Assembly: GCA_035499555.1 (NCBI GenBank)
Contig: DATJYO010000036.1
Coordinates: 195,590-259,589 of the forward strand
Direction: 5' to 3'
From: Bog-159 sp035499555
GTDB taxonomy: Bacteria > Acidobacteriota > Terriglobia > Bryobacterales > Bryobacteraceae
Length of the DNA: 64,000 bases
The first letter of the stretch is position 1; each line of letters starts with the position of its first letter. Below the pieces are notes generated by a model. That model ran no database searches, was not told where the DNA came from, and saw nothing but the letters and a program-made list of their open reading frames with translations. Of the stretch, positions 8,592-19,819 are shown piece after piece. The translations under genes were made by a program, and so were the position numbers.

Positions 8592-10910
8592 ATGAAACCA
8601 GCTCTGGGGACCCTCGTTTTTCTGGCTGCCGTATCGTGGTGGTCGCTGCGGCTGATCAGTCCGCCCGCCGCCGTACCGGCCGCCGCGCCCGCCACCGTAT
8701 TCTCCGCGGAGCGGGCGCTGGCGCACATACGCGCGTTCGCGCGCGGTCCACACCCGGTGGGCAGCGCGGCGCATGACGCGGTACGCGACTACATCGTCTC
8801 GCAGCTAACTGCGCTGGGCGTGCAACCGGAAATTCAGACGGCGATCGTGGTCAGTCCGCGCTGGGGTTCGCCGTACAACGCCGCCACCGTCCAGAACGTC
8901 ATCGCGGTTCTGCCCGGCGCCGCCAACACCAGGGCCGTGATGCTCTCGGGCCATTACGATTCGGTGTCCGCGGGTCCCGGCGCGAGCGACGACGGGCACG
9001 CCGTCGGCCTCGAACTGGAGACCCTGCGCGCGCTGCGGGCCGGCCCGCCTCTGCGCGACGACGTCATCTTCCTGTTCACCGACAGCGAAGAGACCGGCCT
9101 GTTGGGCGCCCGCGGTTTTCTGGATCGCGATCCCCTGGCCAAACAGGTCGGCGTGGTGCTGAACTTCGAGGCGCGCGGCACCAGCGGCCCCGGCATGATG
9201 TTCGAAACCAGCGAGGGCAACGGCAAGCTGATCCGCGAATTCGCCGCCGCCGCGCCGCATCCGGTCACGTCGTCGCTGAGCTACGAAGCCTACAAGCTGC
9301 TGCCCAACGACACCGACCTGTCGTTCTACAAGCAGGCCGGGCTGGTGGGCATGGGTTTCGCCTACATCAACGACGTGTGCTACTACCACACGCAGTACGA
9401 CGATCCGGCACACTTGGATCCGCGCAGCCTGCAGCAGGAGGGCGATTACGCCCTGGCCCTGGCGCGGCGCTTCGGCAGCCTGGATCTACGCCACATGCGC
9501 GCCCCGGACGCTACCTATTTCGTGCTGCCGCTCCTGGGCGTGGTGGTTTATCCCATATCCTGGAGCCTGCCCCTGGCGATCGCCGCCGCGCTGTTCCTGG
9601 CGGCCACCGTGACGCTCGGCATCGCCCGGCGCCGGCTGAGCCTGGGCGGCGTGCTCGCCGGCTTCGTCGGCTGCCTGCTGTTGCTGGCGATCGCCAGCGC
9701 CGCGGTGCAGGCGATGTGGTCGCTGGTCCGCAATCACGATGCCGGGGTGTGGCAGGCCTTCGCCGGCGATCCCTACCACGCGGACGTCTATCGCCTGGCC
9801 AGTGTCGCGCTGGCGATCGCGATCGGCACGGGAGTCTACGCCCTGATCGCGCGCCGCGCCCGCGTGCTGAATCTGTGGGCCGGCGTTCTGCTGGGCTGGC
9901 TGCTGCTGGTTCTGGCGACCGGCATACTGATGCCTGGCGCGACCTACCTGTTCCTGTGGCCCCTGCTGGCCGCCACCGCGGCCCTGGCCCTGCTGGTGGT
10001 GCGCGGCCGGCAGCCCGGCGACTCGGCCGGCTCCCTGCTCCTGGTGCTGGCCAGCGCGGTGCCCGCCCTGGTTTTGATGGCGCCGTCCATCGAGCTGCTG
10101 TTCATGTCGCTCACCATGCGCATGGCGTTCACGGGCGCGTTCGCCACCGTGTTGTTGCTGGGTCTGCTGATCCCCTGCGTGGACGTGATGGCGCGCGTGG
10201 GACGCTGGTGGCTGCCCGGCGCCGCCGCATTGGTCTGCGCGGGCTGCCTCGTCGCCGGCGCGTTCCTCGCCGGTCCCAATCGCGACCTGCCGCGCACCGA
10301 CAGCATCTACTACGGCATGGATGCCGATACGGGCAAAGCCGTGTGGTTCAGTCTGGACGAGCACGAAGACGACTGGACCGCGCACTACCTGGGCGCCAAT
10401 CCGCAGCGCGCGGCGTTGCCCCAGTTCGTCCCGTTCATGTCCTGGCAATACCTGACGCACGCCGCGCCGGCGGTGCCGCTGGCGGCGCCGCGGCTCGACC
10501 GGGTGGAGGATTCCGTGGCCGGCGCGGTGCGTACGCTGCGCCTGCGCGTCACCTCGCCGCGGCACGCGCCGCGCTTGTACATCTACGGCGACGAGCGTGC
10601 GCCGGTGCTGGAAGCCAGCGTCGACGGCGTGCCCATCGACGCCAGCCAGGCGTATTTCGGCTTGAAGCCTGGCCAAAAGACCTACGCCTTCCGCATGCGG
10701 CGCTGGGGCCTGTGCTATTTCAACGTGCCGGCGCAGGGCCTGGATCTGCGCCTTCGCCTCGCCGCACCGGCGGCCGGCTATCGCATGGAAGTGGTCGACC
10801 AATCCTATGGCATCGACGGCATGCCGGGCGTGGCGCCGCGGCCGGATGACCTGATCCCGTTCCCGATCATGATGGATTCGGTCTGGGTGCGCAAGGCGTA
10901 CACTTTCTGA
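8592..10910 (+). CDS. M28-family zinc aminopeptidase with C-terminal membrane domain
   Basis: 772 aa. An N-terminal hydrophobic anchor (res. 5-22) is followed by an M28 catalytic domain with all co-catalytic zinc ligands visible: H121 (LSGHYDS), D133 (GASDDG), E166/E167 (TDSEETG), E193 (LNFEARG) and H266 (CYYHTQYD). From about residue 305 to 560 there are repeated hydrophobic helices, then a soluble C-terminal beta domain of ~200 residues. This architecture matches the Fxna/Pff1-like M28 proteins with multi-spanning tails. The protease domain is probably periplasmic. Its stop is 2 bp before the ATG of the peroxiredoxin-like gene, so translation is likely coupled. Confidence 0.9.
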   Translation: MKPALGTLVFLAAVSWWSLRLISPPAAVPAAAPATVFSAERALAHIRAFARGPHPVGSAAHDAVRDYIVSQLTALGVQPEIQTAIVVSPRWGSPYNAATVQNVIAVLPGAANTRAVMLSGHYDSVSAGPGASDDGHAVGLELETLRALRAGPPLRDDVIFLFTDSEETGLLGARGFLDRDPLAKQVGVVLNFEARGTSGPGMMFETSEGNGKLIREFAAAAPHPVTSSLSYEAYKLLPNDTDLSFYKQAGLVGMGFAYINDVCYYHTQYDDPAHLDPRSLQQEGDYALALARRFGSLDLRHMRAPDATYFVLPLLGVVVYPISWSLPLAIAAALFLAATVTLGIARRRLSLGGVLAGFVGCLLLLAIASAAVQAMWSLVRNHDAGVWQAFAGDPYHADVYRLASVALAIAIGTGVYALIARRARVLNLWAGVLLGWLLLVLATGILMPGATYLFLWPLLAATAALALLVVRGRQPGDSAGSLLLVLASAVPALVLMAPSIELLFMSLTMRMAFTGAFATVLLLGLLIPCVDVMARVGRWWLPGAAALVCAGCLVAGAFLAGPNRDLPRTDSIYYGMDADTGKAVWFSLDEHEDDWTAHYLGANPQRAALPQFVPFMSWQYLTHAAPAVPLAAPRLDRVEDSVAGAVRTLRLRVTSPRHAPRLYIYGDERAPVLEASVDGVPIDASQAYFGLKPGQKTYAFRMRRWGLCYFNVPAQGLDLRLRLAAPAAGYRMEVVDQSYGIDGMPGVAPRPDDLIPFPIMMDSVWVRKAYTF

Positions 10911-10912
10911 AT

Positions 10913-11440
10913 ATGCTGGCTTCCGCGCTGGCCCCCATCGTGTTGCCCGAAGCCGCCGGCGGCGAGGTGCGGTTGGGCTCGCTCTGGGAGCGGCAGCCGG
11001 CAGTGGTAGTGTTCCTGCGGCACTACGGATGAATCTTCTGCCGCGAACACGTCGCGCAGTTGCGCGCGCATGAACAGGAGTTCCGCGAACGGGGCGCCGG
11101 CCTGGCGGCCATCGGCTTGGGCGATGCGCTGTACGCGCGCGCGTTTCGCGAGGAGACGGGCATCGCCTTTCCGCTCCTGATCGATGCGCAGCGCCAGGCC
11201 TATCGCGCCGCCGGCCTGCGCCGCGCCAACATCCTGCACATGGTGCGCGCGGACAACAGCGCGGCGCGCAAGCGCGCCCGGGCGGCCGGGCACACGCAGC
11301 ACAAGCTGGGCGAGAATCCGTTTCAGTTGGGCGGCAGCTTCGTTTTCGGTTCCGGCAACGTGGACCGGTACGCGCACGTCAGCGCGACTTTCGGAGACAA
11401 TGCCCCGGTGGCAGCGCTGCTCGCCGCCGTTGCGCGCTGA
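10913..11440 (+). CDS. Peroxiredoxin-like (AhpC-TSA_2 / SelU-PRXL2 type) protein, probable selenoprotein with UGA at codon 40
   Basis: ATG 10913 opens a 175-residue frame interrupted only by TGA at 11030-11032 (codon 40). The local sequence is FLRHYG-(UGA)-IFCREHVAQL: the UGA sits exactly where this thioredoxin-fold family has the first Cys of its CxxC, giving UxxC as in eukaryotic SelU. Downstream the frame continues intact to 11440 and retains the family segment NPFQLGGSFVFGSG and a final FGDNAPVAALLAAV region. Selenocysteine insertion is inferred; supporting signs are intact codon use on both sides and a hairpin at 11038-11059. Conventional gene calling would start at 11060 and lose the active site. 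Alternative: a nonsense-mutated pseudogene. Translation is probably coupled to the M28 gene (2-bp gap). Confidence 0.78.
11038..11059 (+). promoter_or_regulatory. SECIS-like hairpin after the in-frame UGA
   Basis: CUG-C-CGCG / AACACGU / CGCG-CAG: a 7-bp stem with one bulged C and a 7-nt loop ending in GU, starting 5 nt (upper stem 9 nt) after the UGA. Bacterial SECIS elements are hairpins in this position bound by SelB. The loop is slightly closer to the UGA than in the E. coli fdhF case. A second hairpin (GAAC-AGGA-GUUC, 11072-11083) lies farther downstream. Confidence 0.5.
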
Positions 11441-11453
11441 AGCCGCCGGCCGC

Positions 11454-13880
11454 CTATTCAAACCGCAGCGCGGTCATCGGGTCAACCCGCGTGGCCCGGC
11501 GCGCCGGCACCAGTGCGGCGGCGGCCGAAACCGCCAGCAGCACGAACGACACCGCGCCGATGGTCAGCGGATCGCGCGCGCTCACCTGGAACAGCATGCT
11601 GCTGAGCGCCCGGCCCGCGGCCAGCGCCATCACGATGCCCGCCATCAGTCCCAGCGCCACCGGACGCACGCCTTGCCACAGCACCATCCGCTGCAAGCCG
11701 GCCGAGCCCGCGCCCAGCGCCATGCGAATGCCCATCTCCGCGCGCCGCCGCTCCACCGAATACGACACCACGCCGTAGATCCCGAAACCGGCCAGCGCCA
11801 GCGCGGCGGCGGCGAACAACGCCACCAGCAGCATCTGGAAACGCCGTTCGGCCACCGACCCGGACATCACCTCCTGCATGGTGCGCATGGCCGGCACGGG
11901 TACATCGGCATCCACCTGCCGTATGGCTTCCCGCGCCGCCGTGGCCATGCCGTGCGGATCCATGGCCGTGCGGACCAGCAGCGAGGTCAACAGCCGTCCC
12001 ACCCGCTGCCAGTACGGAATGTAGATGATCAGCACCGGCTCCTTGTCCAGGCTGGTGCTGCGGATGTCCGCCGTGACTCCGACCACTTCCTCCAGGTGAT
12101 CGTTGTGCTGCATCCTGCGCCCCACGGCGTTCTTTCCGGGCCACAGACGCCGCGCCAGGCCTTGCGATATGATCACCACTTTGCGGTTGCGCTGGCTGTC
12201 GTCGAAGGTCGCGCCTTCGCGAAACGGGATGTGCAGGGTACTGAAGTAGCCCGGACTGACGAAGCGCACGTTGACCATGGCCCGCTCAAACAGGGGCCGC
12301 GTGTCGCCTTCCGCGGCGGCCATATCGATCCAGGTCTCGCCCTGCAGCGGCAAGGCGGAGACAAAGCCCGCCGATTGGACGCCCGGCAGCGCCTGTGTCT
12401 TCTCCAGCACCCGCTGCAGGAAGGCCGCCTGTTGCGCCTCGTCTTTGTACTTGGAGGCCGGCACGGCCAGGTCCACCGCCAGTACCCGCTCGATGTCGAA
12501 CCCTTTATCCACGTGCATGAGCCGCACGAAACTGCCCAGCAGCAGGCCGGCCGCGATCAGCAGCATGGCGCTGACCGCGGCTTCCACGCCCACCAGCACC
12601 CCGCGCAGGCGCATGCCATGGCGGCCTTCGGTGGTGGTGTACCCGCTGGATTTGAGCGCCTCCTGCGGATGCGCGCCGGCGCTGCGCAGAGCCGGCAGAA
12701 TGCCGAATACGACGCCGGTCGCGATCGAGATCAGCAGCGCGAAGCCGAGCACCCGCCAGTCCAAGGTCACTTCGTCGGTGCGCGGCAGTTCCACGGGTGC
12801 GGTCTTCAACAGCACCTGCACTCCCCAAGCCGCCAGGACGATGCCCAGGGCGCCGCCCGTGAGCGCCAGCAGCATGCTCTCGGTCAACATCTGCCGCATC
12901 AACTGCAGCCGCCTGGCGCCCAGCGCCGTACGGATGGCGGATTCCCGCACCCGTCCGGCGGCGCGTGCCAGCGAGAGATTCGCCAGGTTGGCGCACAGGA
13001 TCAGCAGCACCGCGCCCACCGCCGCCAGCAGCACCAGCAGGCCTCGGCGCGAGGAACCGACGATGTCTTCCTGCAGCGGCGAAAGCGCCACATGCAGATC
13101 CATCTTCTCCTTGAGATGGGTGCCGATCTCCGCCTGGATGGCGTTCAACTGGGCGATGGCTTGTTGCGGCGTCACGCCCGGCCGCAGCCGCGCGATTCCC
13201 GCCCAATTGAACTCGCCTTCCCAATCGTCGAGGTCATCCTTGGAGTAGCCCACCGGCCGGTAGATCTCGGTCTTGGGGCCCAGGCCGGCAAAGCCCAACC
13301 CGGTCTGCGCGGGAAAGCGGAAATCCCGCGGCATGATGCCCACGACCACGTGCGGCCGGCCTCCCAGCAGGATGCTGCGCCCCAGGATCGCGGGATCGCC
13401 GCCGAAGCGCCGCCGCCACAGCGAGTCCGAGATCACCACCACTCGCTGGTGGCCGTCCGGATCTTCTTCGTCCAGAAAAGCCCGTCCGTAACGCGGGTTG
13501 ACGCCCAGCACGTGAAAGATGTTCGCCGAGACCTGCGCGCCGTTGAGCAGCTCCGGCTCGCCGTCGCCGGTCAGGTTGAATTCGGCGGTTCGTACCGCGG
13601 CGATCGACTCCAGCGCCCGGCAGCGTTTGCGCCACTCGAAGTAGTGATTCAGATTCACGGGTAGGCTGGGATACAGATGCGCCAGTTTCGGGATCACTTC
13701 ACGGATGGCGACCAGCCGGTCCGGCTCCCGGTAGGGCAGGGGACGCAGGAGCACCCCGTTGACCACCGAGAAAATGGCCGTATTCGCGCCGATCCCGATG
13801 GCCAGGCTCAGTATGGCCATGGCGGCAAAGCCGGGTTCGCGCATCAGCGTACGGAAGGCGTAACGGATATCGTTCCACAT
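11454..13880 (-). CDS. ADOP-family MacB/FtsX-type ABC permease
   Basis: 808 aa acidobacterial duplicated orphan permease. The N-terminus MWNDIRYAFRTLMREPGF and the following AMAILSLAIGIGANTAIFS are the family hallmark: a first transmembrane helix, then a MacB-like periplasmic core. Hydrophobic clusters at about residues 280-300, 330-360 and 375-400 form the first FtsX-like unit. A second periplasmic domain and second FtsX unit follow (helices near 690-715, 740-770, 770-795), ending RATRVDPMTALRFE. No ATPase gene is adjacent, as usual for ADOP genes. The family is thought to act in macrolide-type efflux or envelope processes; the substrate is unknown. Confidence 0.93.
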   Translation of the reverse strand: MWNDIRYAFRTLMREPGFAAMAILSLAIGIGANTAIFSVVNGVLLRPLPYREPDRLVAIREVIPKLAHLYPSLPVNLNHYFEWRKRCRALESIAAVRTAEFNLTGDGEPELLNGAQVSANIFHVLGVNPRYGRAFLDEEDPDGHQRVVVISDSLWRRRFGGDPAILGRSILLGGRPHVVVGIMPRDFRFPAQTGLGFAGLGPKTEIYRPVGYSKDDLDDWEGEFNWAGIARLRPGVTPQQAIAQLNAIQAEIGTHLKEKMDLHVALSPLQEDIVGSSRRGLLVLLAAVGAVLLILCANLANLSLARAAGRVRESAIRTALGARRLQLMRQMLTESMLLALTGGALGIVLAAWGVQVLLKTAPVELPRTDEVTLDWRVLGFALLISIATGVVFGILPALRSAGAHPQEALKSSGYTTTEGRHGMRLRGVLVGVEAAVSAMLLIAAGLLLGSFVRLMHVDKGFDIERVLAVDLAVPASKYKDEAQQAAFLQRVLEKTQALPGVQSAGFVSALPLQGETWIDMAAAEGDTRPLFERAMVNVRFVSPGYFSTLHIPFREGATFDDSQRNRKVVIISQGLARRLWPGKNAVGRRMQHNDHLEEVVGVTADIRSTSLDKEPVLIIYIPYWQRVGRLLTSLLVRTAMDPHGMATAAREAIRQVDADVPVPAMRTMQEVMSGSVAERRFQMLLVALFAAAALALAGFGIYGVVSYSVERRRAEMGIRMALGAGSAGLQRMVLWQGVRPVALGLMAGIVMALAAGRALSSMLFQVSARDPLTIGAVSFVLLAVSAAAALVPARRATRVDPMTALRFE

Positions 13881-13993
13881 CGTAGTTAATCAATAATACG
13901 AAGCATCCGGCTTTCAGTTCCGAAACATATCGTTCCGGACTCGAATCGGCGGCCGCCCGGCGCAAAGCAGTTCCCGCCCGCTAGAATAATAAG

Positions 13994-16656
<2,663 letters not shown>

Positions 16657-16660
<4 letters not shown>

Positions 16661-17640
16661 CCCAGTTCGACGCCATCGTGGTCGGCGCGGGTCCCACCGG
16701 CCTGGCCTGCGGCATCGAGCTGCAGGAACGCGGCATCCGCACGCTGCTCATCGAGAAGGGCTGCGTGGTGAACTCCATCTACCACTATCCGACCAATATG
16801 GTCTTTTTCACCACGCCGGAACTGCTCGAAATCGGTGACATTCCGATGACCAGCCTCAACGAGAAGCCCAACCGGCACGAGGCTCTGAAGTACTACCGGC
16901 GGGTGGCCGATCACTACAAGCTGAATATCCACGACTACGAGCGTGTGGAAAACGTTTCCGGCGAGGACGGCGCCTTTCACGTGTCTACTACGGACCGGCT
17001 GGGCTGTCATCACACTTATACGTCGTGTAAGGTCATTCTGGCTACCGGATATTATGACGTTCCTAACTTGTTACATGTTCCCGGCGAAGAACTTAGTAAG
17101 GTACTGCACTACTATCGGGAGCCGCACCCATACTACAACCACGACGTGGCTGTGATCGGCGCCAAAAATTCCGCGGCCATTGCCGCGCTGGAACTGTTCT
17201 GGACCGGCGCGCGAGTCACACTGATCCATCGCGGCGCGGGCATCTCCGAAAAAGTGAAGTATTGGATCAAGCCGAATATTGAAAACCGTATCAAGTGCGG
17301 CGAGATCCAGGCGTACTTTAACTCACAGGTTGTGGAGATCCGGCCCGATTCGCTGCTGGTCTCCACGCCGCGCGGCGAAGTGTCACTCCCCAACGATTTC
17401 GTATTTGCGTTGACGGGCTACAGCCCGGATCTCAACTTCTTGAATTCCATAGGCATTACGCTGGACCCGGAGACCCGGAAACCGCGCAGCGATCCCCAGA
17501 CGCTGGAGAGTGAACGTCCCGGTGTTTACCTGGCCGGTGTCATTGTGGCGGGCATGCACACCAACGAGATCTTCATCGAAAACGGCCGCCACCACGGCAA
17601 GCAGATTGCGGAAGCCGTGGCCGCCAAACTTCATCGTTGA
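16657..17640 (+). CDS. ypdA: YpdA-type FAD/NADPH disulfide reductase (putative bacillithiol disulfide reductase)
   Basis: 327 aa single-domain flavoprotein reductase. The FAD fold is seen in DAIVVGAGPTGLACGIELQ at the N-terminus and the NADPH-binding segment in VAVIGAKNSAAIAALELFW. The closing FAD motif is GVYLAGVIVAGMHTNEIFIENGRHHG, including the E/FIENGR signature of YpdA. YpdA proteins recycle oxidised bacillithiol (BSSB) in the cytoplasm. The GTG start at 16657 overlaps the alaS TGA. An upstream frame extension inside alaS is a shadow. Codon use between 17000 and 17110 is noticeably AT-richer than the neighbours. The bacillithiol link is family inference; no bsh genes are in the window. 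Confidence 0.88.
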
Positions 17641-17698
17641 AACGCTGGCGCCGCGAACATCACTAACAGTTAGGGGCGCGTCAATTTCATTCCGGGTC

Positions 17699-17746
17699 CG
17701 AAAGCGCGCTCCGTTCGGGTGGATGAAACCAGGAGGCCCGCTTTCG
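17699..17746 (+). promoter_or_regulatory. Long-range hairpin between ypdA and the zinc-ribbon gene
   Basis: Arms CGAAAGCG (17699-17706) and CGCTTTCG (17739-17746) are perfectly complementary over 8 bp and enclose an AGGAGG at 17731-17736. It sits 28 bp upstream of the small zinc-ribbon gene and could influence its translation or processing. Confidence 0.35.
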
Positions 17747-17773
17747 TATCTAAAACGAGTGAAGGGGTTGGCT

Positions 17774-18010
17774 ATGTTAAATAAATTGGTGAATTACCTT
17801 TTCGGCTGTACCCACGCCAGAACCACATTTCCCCTTACACCCTCGCGCAATGGCGTGACCTCGCCCGCGGGACAACGGCATGGCACTTACGTTGTCTGTC
17901 TCGATTGCGGCCAGGAATTCGGCTATGACTGGGCGGAAATGCGGATCGGAAATCCCGTGGCGGCCCGCGTCGTCAGCCGCGAAGTCGCGCTCTCCCCGGT
18001 TCACCGGTAA
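17774..18010 (+). CDS. Small zinc-ribbon-like protein
   Basis: 78 aa. The layout is LFGCTHARTTFPLTP at the N-terminus (Cys-x-His) and YVVCLDCGQEFGYDW in the middle (CxxC), which together could bind one zinc. Short proteins with this FPLTP...VCLDCG pattern are familiar in acidobacterial genomes but have no known role. The start is chosen at the ATG at 17774 with GAAGGGG upstream. An in-frame ATG at 17723 would add 17 residues (MKPGGPLSYL...) that fall within the hairpin region and look non-coding. Confidence 0.75.
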   Translation: MLNKLVNYLFGCTHARTTFPLTPSRNGVTSPAGQRHGTYVVCLDCGQEFGYDWAEMRIGNPVAARVVSREVALSPVHR

Positions 18011-18029
18011 ACCAGATCTCAGATTGTCG

Positions 18030-19049
18030 CTAGCGCTCGAACGAGAAGAACTCCGCCACGTTCTCCCGCAGGAGTTGCGGAAAGCTCTTGTCCAGGTAGG
18101 AGCGGATCGAGACGTAGCACTGGTCGCACGTGTTGCCTGCCGTGAACTCGCGGATCAGCCGGTCCCGCTCCTCCAGGCCGAACCTCTGGAACTGCATGGA
18201 ACATGGCTGCAGAGCGCCGTCGCTACGCACCACCAGGAAGCGCAGGCCCGCTTTGCAGCCCGGCGTGCCGTGCTGCGCAAAGTATTGGCGCGTGGCGTCC
18301 AGGGTGCTCTTCGAGTTGACGATCCAATTGGTGTGGTCGCGCATGCTCTCGACCATGTCGAGTCCGCGGTTGAGCGTGGCGAGCTGTTCGGGCGTATTGA
18401 GGAAGTACTCGCGGCAGCCGGTGCGGCGGGGTGAGTAGGCGCTGTAGCACAGGTTCACCCCCCATTCGCGCGCCTTTCCGGCCAGCGCCGGAATCTCGCC
18501 GACGTTCTCGCTGGTGATGCAACTGTTCAGCACGATATCGTCGTAGCCCAGCCGCGCCAGCTTGGGCACCATTTCCGCGAGGTGTTTGTAGAGACCGGGG
18601 TACAGGCGGAAGTCATCGTGCCGCTCGTCGGGGAAATCCAGGCTCACCGAGAATTGGTCCACCCCCGCCTGGCGCAACGCGATATAACGCGCCTCGGTCA
18701 TCAAGGACCAGTTCGAAACCAGGATGGTGTACGGCGGGCGCCCGCTGCTCTTGATCTGACTGACGATGTCCACCACGTCGGCGCGCATCAGCGGCTCGCC
18801 GCCCGAGATCTGCACGACGCAAGGCTGCAACACGTCCATGTAACGCCGGTATTCGGGCGGCCGCAGTTGTCCCGTTTCGTCCTGGGGACCGCCATGGTCG
18901 CAGTGCCGGCAGTAACAGGTGCAGGAATCGGTGACCTCGAATGAGACCACGATGGGCCGGCCCGCAATCCAATTCCGCGATCCCCGCCCGATTATCCGGA
19001 TAGCCTGTGAAAACGGGACTTTCCGCACGGTGAAACTAAATCCTATCAT
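18030..19049 (-). CDS. Radical SAM protein with C-terminal Cys-rich (SPASM/Twitch-like) region
   Basis: 339 aa. The radical SAM cluster motif is C43-x3-C47-x2-C50 in TDSCTCYCRHCDHGG. The SAM-binding 'GGE' strand is VVQISGGEPLMR and a further conserved strand is FSVSLDFPDERHD. Extra Cys residues near the C-terminus (TPGCKAG, LQPCSMQF, CDQCYV) could bind an auxiliary Fe-S cluster. Such enzymes modify peptides, lipids or cofactors. No precursor peptide or partner enzyme is adjacent, so the substrate is unknown. The start codon is only 6 bp from the divergent secreted-protein start. Confidence 0.88.
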   Translation of the reverse strand: MIGFSFTVRKVPFSQAIRIIGRGSRNWIAGRPIVVSFEVTDSCTCYCRHCDHGGPQDETGQLRPPEYRRYMDVLQPCVVQISGGEPLMRADVVDIVSQIKSSGRPPYTILVSNWSLMTEARYIALRQAGVDQFSVSLDFPDERHDDFRLYPGLYKHLAEMVPKLARLGYDDIVLNSCITSENVGEIPALAGKAREWGVNLCYSAYSPRRTGCREYFLNTPEQLATLNRGLDMVESMRDHTNWIVNSKSTLDATRQYFAQHGTPGCKAGLRFLVVRSDGALQPCSMQFQRFGLEERDRLIREFTAGNTCDQCYVSIRSYLDKSFPQLLRENVAEFFSFER

Positions 19050-19055
19050 GGATGT

Positions 19056-19733
19056 GTGGAGAACTTACGGTGGCGCGCCGCAGTCCTGTGGCTGGGCCTG
19101 TGCGGCGTTCTGGCGGCCCGGTACGGCACGGTCCCGAAGCGGAGCGAGCAGGATTACCCCGCGCATGCCAGGCTGAACGAGTTGGGCGTCGGCGCCGAGT
19201 ATCTGGTGCACAGCTTCTCCAGCGGCAATGAGATGTACATCGCCCGGGACTTCCTGGTGGTGGAGGTCGCCTTCTTCCCCGCCAAGGGTCAGACCCTGAC
19301 CCTGGGCGCCAGCCAGTTTGCTTTGGTGGTCAACGGAAAGAAGCCGGGGCTCGGGCCGCAGTCGGCTGAATTCGTGGCCTCCTCCCTACGCCATCCGGAC
19401 CAGCAGCAGCATCCGGGTGTCGAAGCCGGGGTCGGTCCGGTCATTTTCGGAGCGCCCCGTCCCGGGGAGCGCTTTCCCGGCGATCCGACAGCGCCGCCGC
19501 CGTACCCGGCGCCGCGCGTGCCGGACGCCAATCCGACCGGCGCGGAACAGCCGCCGCCGGTCACGGCGGACGAATTGGCCGTCCAGGCCGCGTTGCCCGA
19601 GGGTGAGCACCACGGACCGGTGAGCGGATATCTCTACTTTCCCTTCCGCGGCAAAACGAAGCACATCCATCGGCTTAACCTGGAGTTCACAAGTCCTGCT
19701 GGTTCTATTACTTTGCCGCTACTCCAGCCATAG
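19056..19733 (+). CDS. Secreted protein of unknown function, Pro-rich middle
   Basis: 225 aa from a GTG start. The N-terminus (ENLRWRAAVLWLGLCGVLAA) is a probable signal peptide or anchor. The first domain contains YLVHSFSSGNEMYIARDFLV and a strand-rich segment around QTLTLGASQFALVVNGKK. A proline-rich linker follows at about residues 140-170, then a C-terminal strand pattern ending in TSPAGSITLPLLQP. No family was recognised. The start lies 6 bp from the divergent radical SAM start, so a promoter for one gene must lie inside the other; the true start may be somewhat downstream. Confidence 0.62.
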   Translation: MENLRWRAAVLWLGLCGVLAARYGTVPKRSEQDYPAHARLNELGVGAEYLVHSFSSGNEMYIARDFLVVEVAFFPAKGQTLTLGASQFALVVNGKKPGLGPQSAEFVASSLRHPDQQQHPGVEAGVGPVIFGAPRPGERFPGDPTAPPPYPAPRVPDANPTGAEQPPPVTADELAVQAALPEGEHHGPVSGYLYFPFRGKTKHIHRLNLEFTSPAGSITLPLLQP

Positions 19734-19785
19734 GCGCGGGAACCCCCTACTGTAGAAAAAAATTAGCCTATTCGACATTTTCCTG

Positions 19786-19814
19786 TTGCATTCTTACGCG
19801 GGGGGTAGTACACT
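19786..19814 (+). promoter_or_regulatory. Sigma-70-type promoter for the TonB-dependent receptor
   Basis: TTGCAT (19786-19791), 17-bp spacer, TACACT (19809-19814). The expected transcription start is near 19821, giving a 5' leader of about 205 nt. Confidence 0.65.
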
Positions 19815-19819
19815 GGCAG

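Noticed and set aside
11072..11083. GAAC-AGGA-GUUC hairpin as the SECIS element
   Set aside because: Its loop is over 40 nt after the UGA, farther than usual for bacterial SECIS; the 11038-11059 hairpin fits better.
11184..13664. 826-codon plus-strand frame antisense to the ADOP permease
   Set aside because: Gln/His/Arg-rich composition typical of antisense shadows; the minus strand encodes a complete, recognisable permease.
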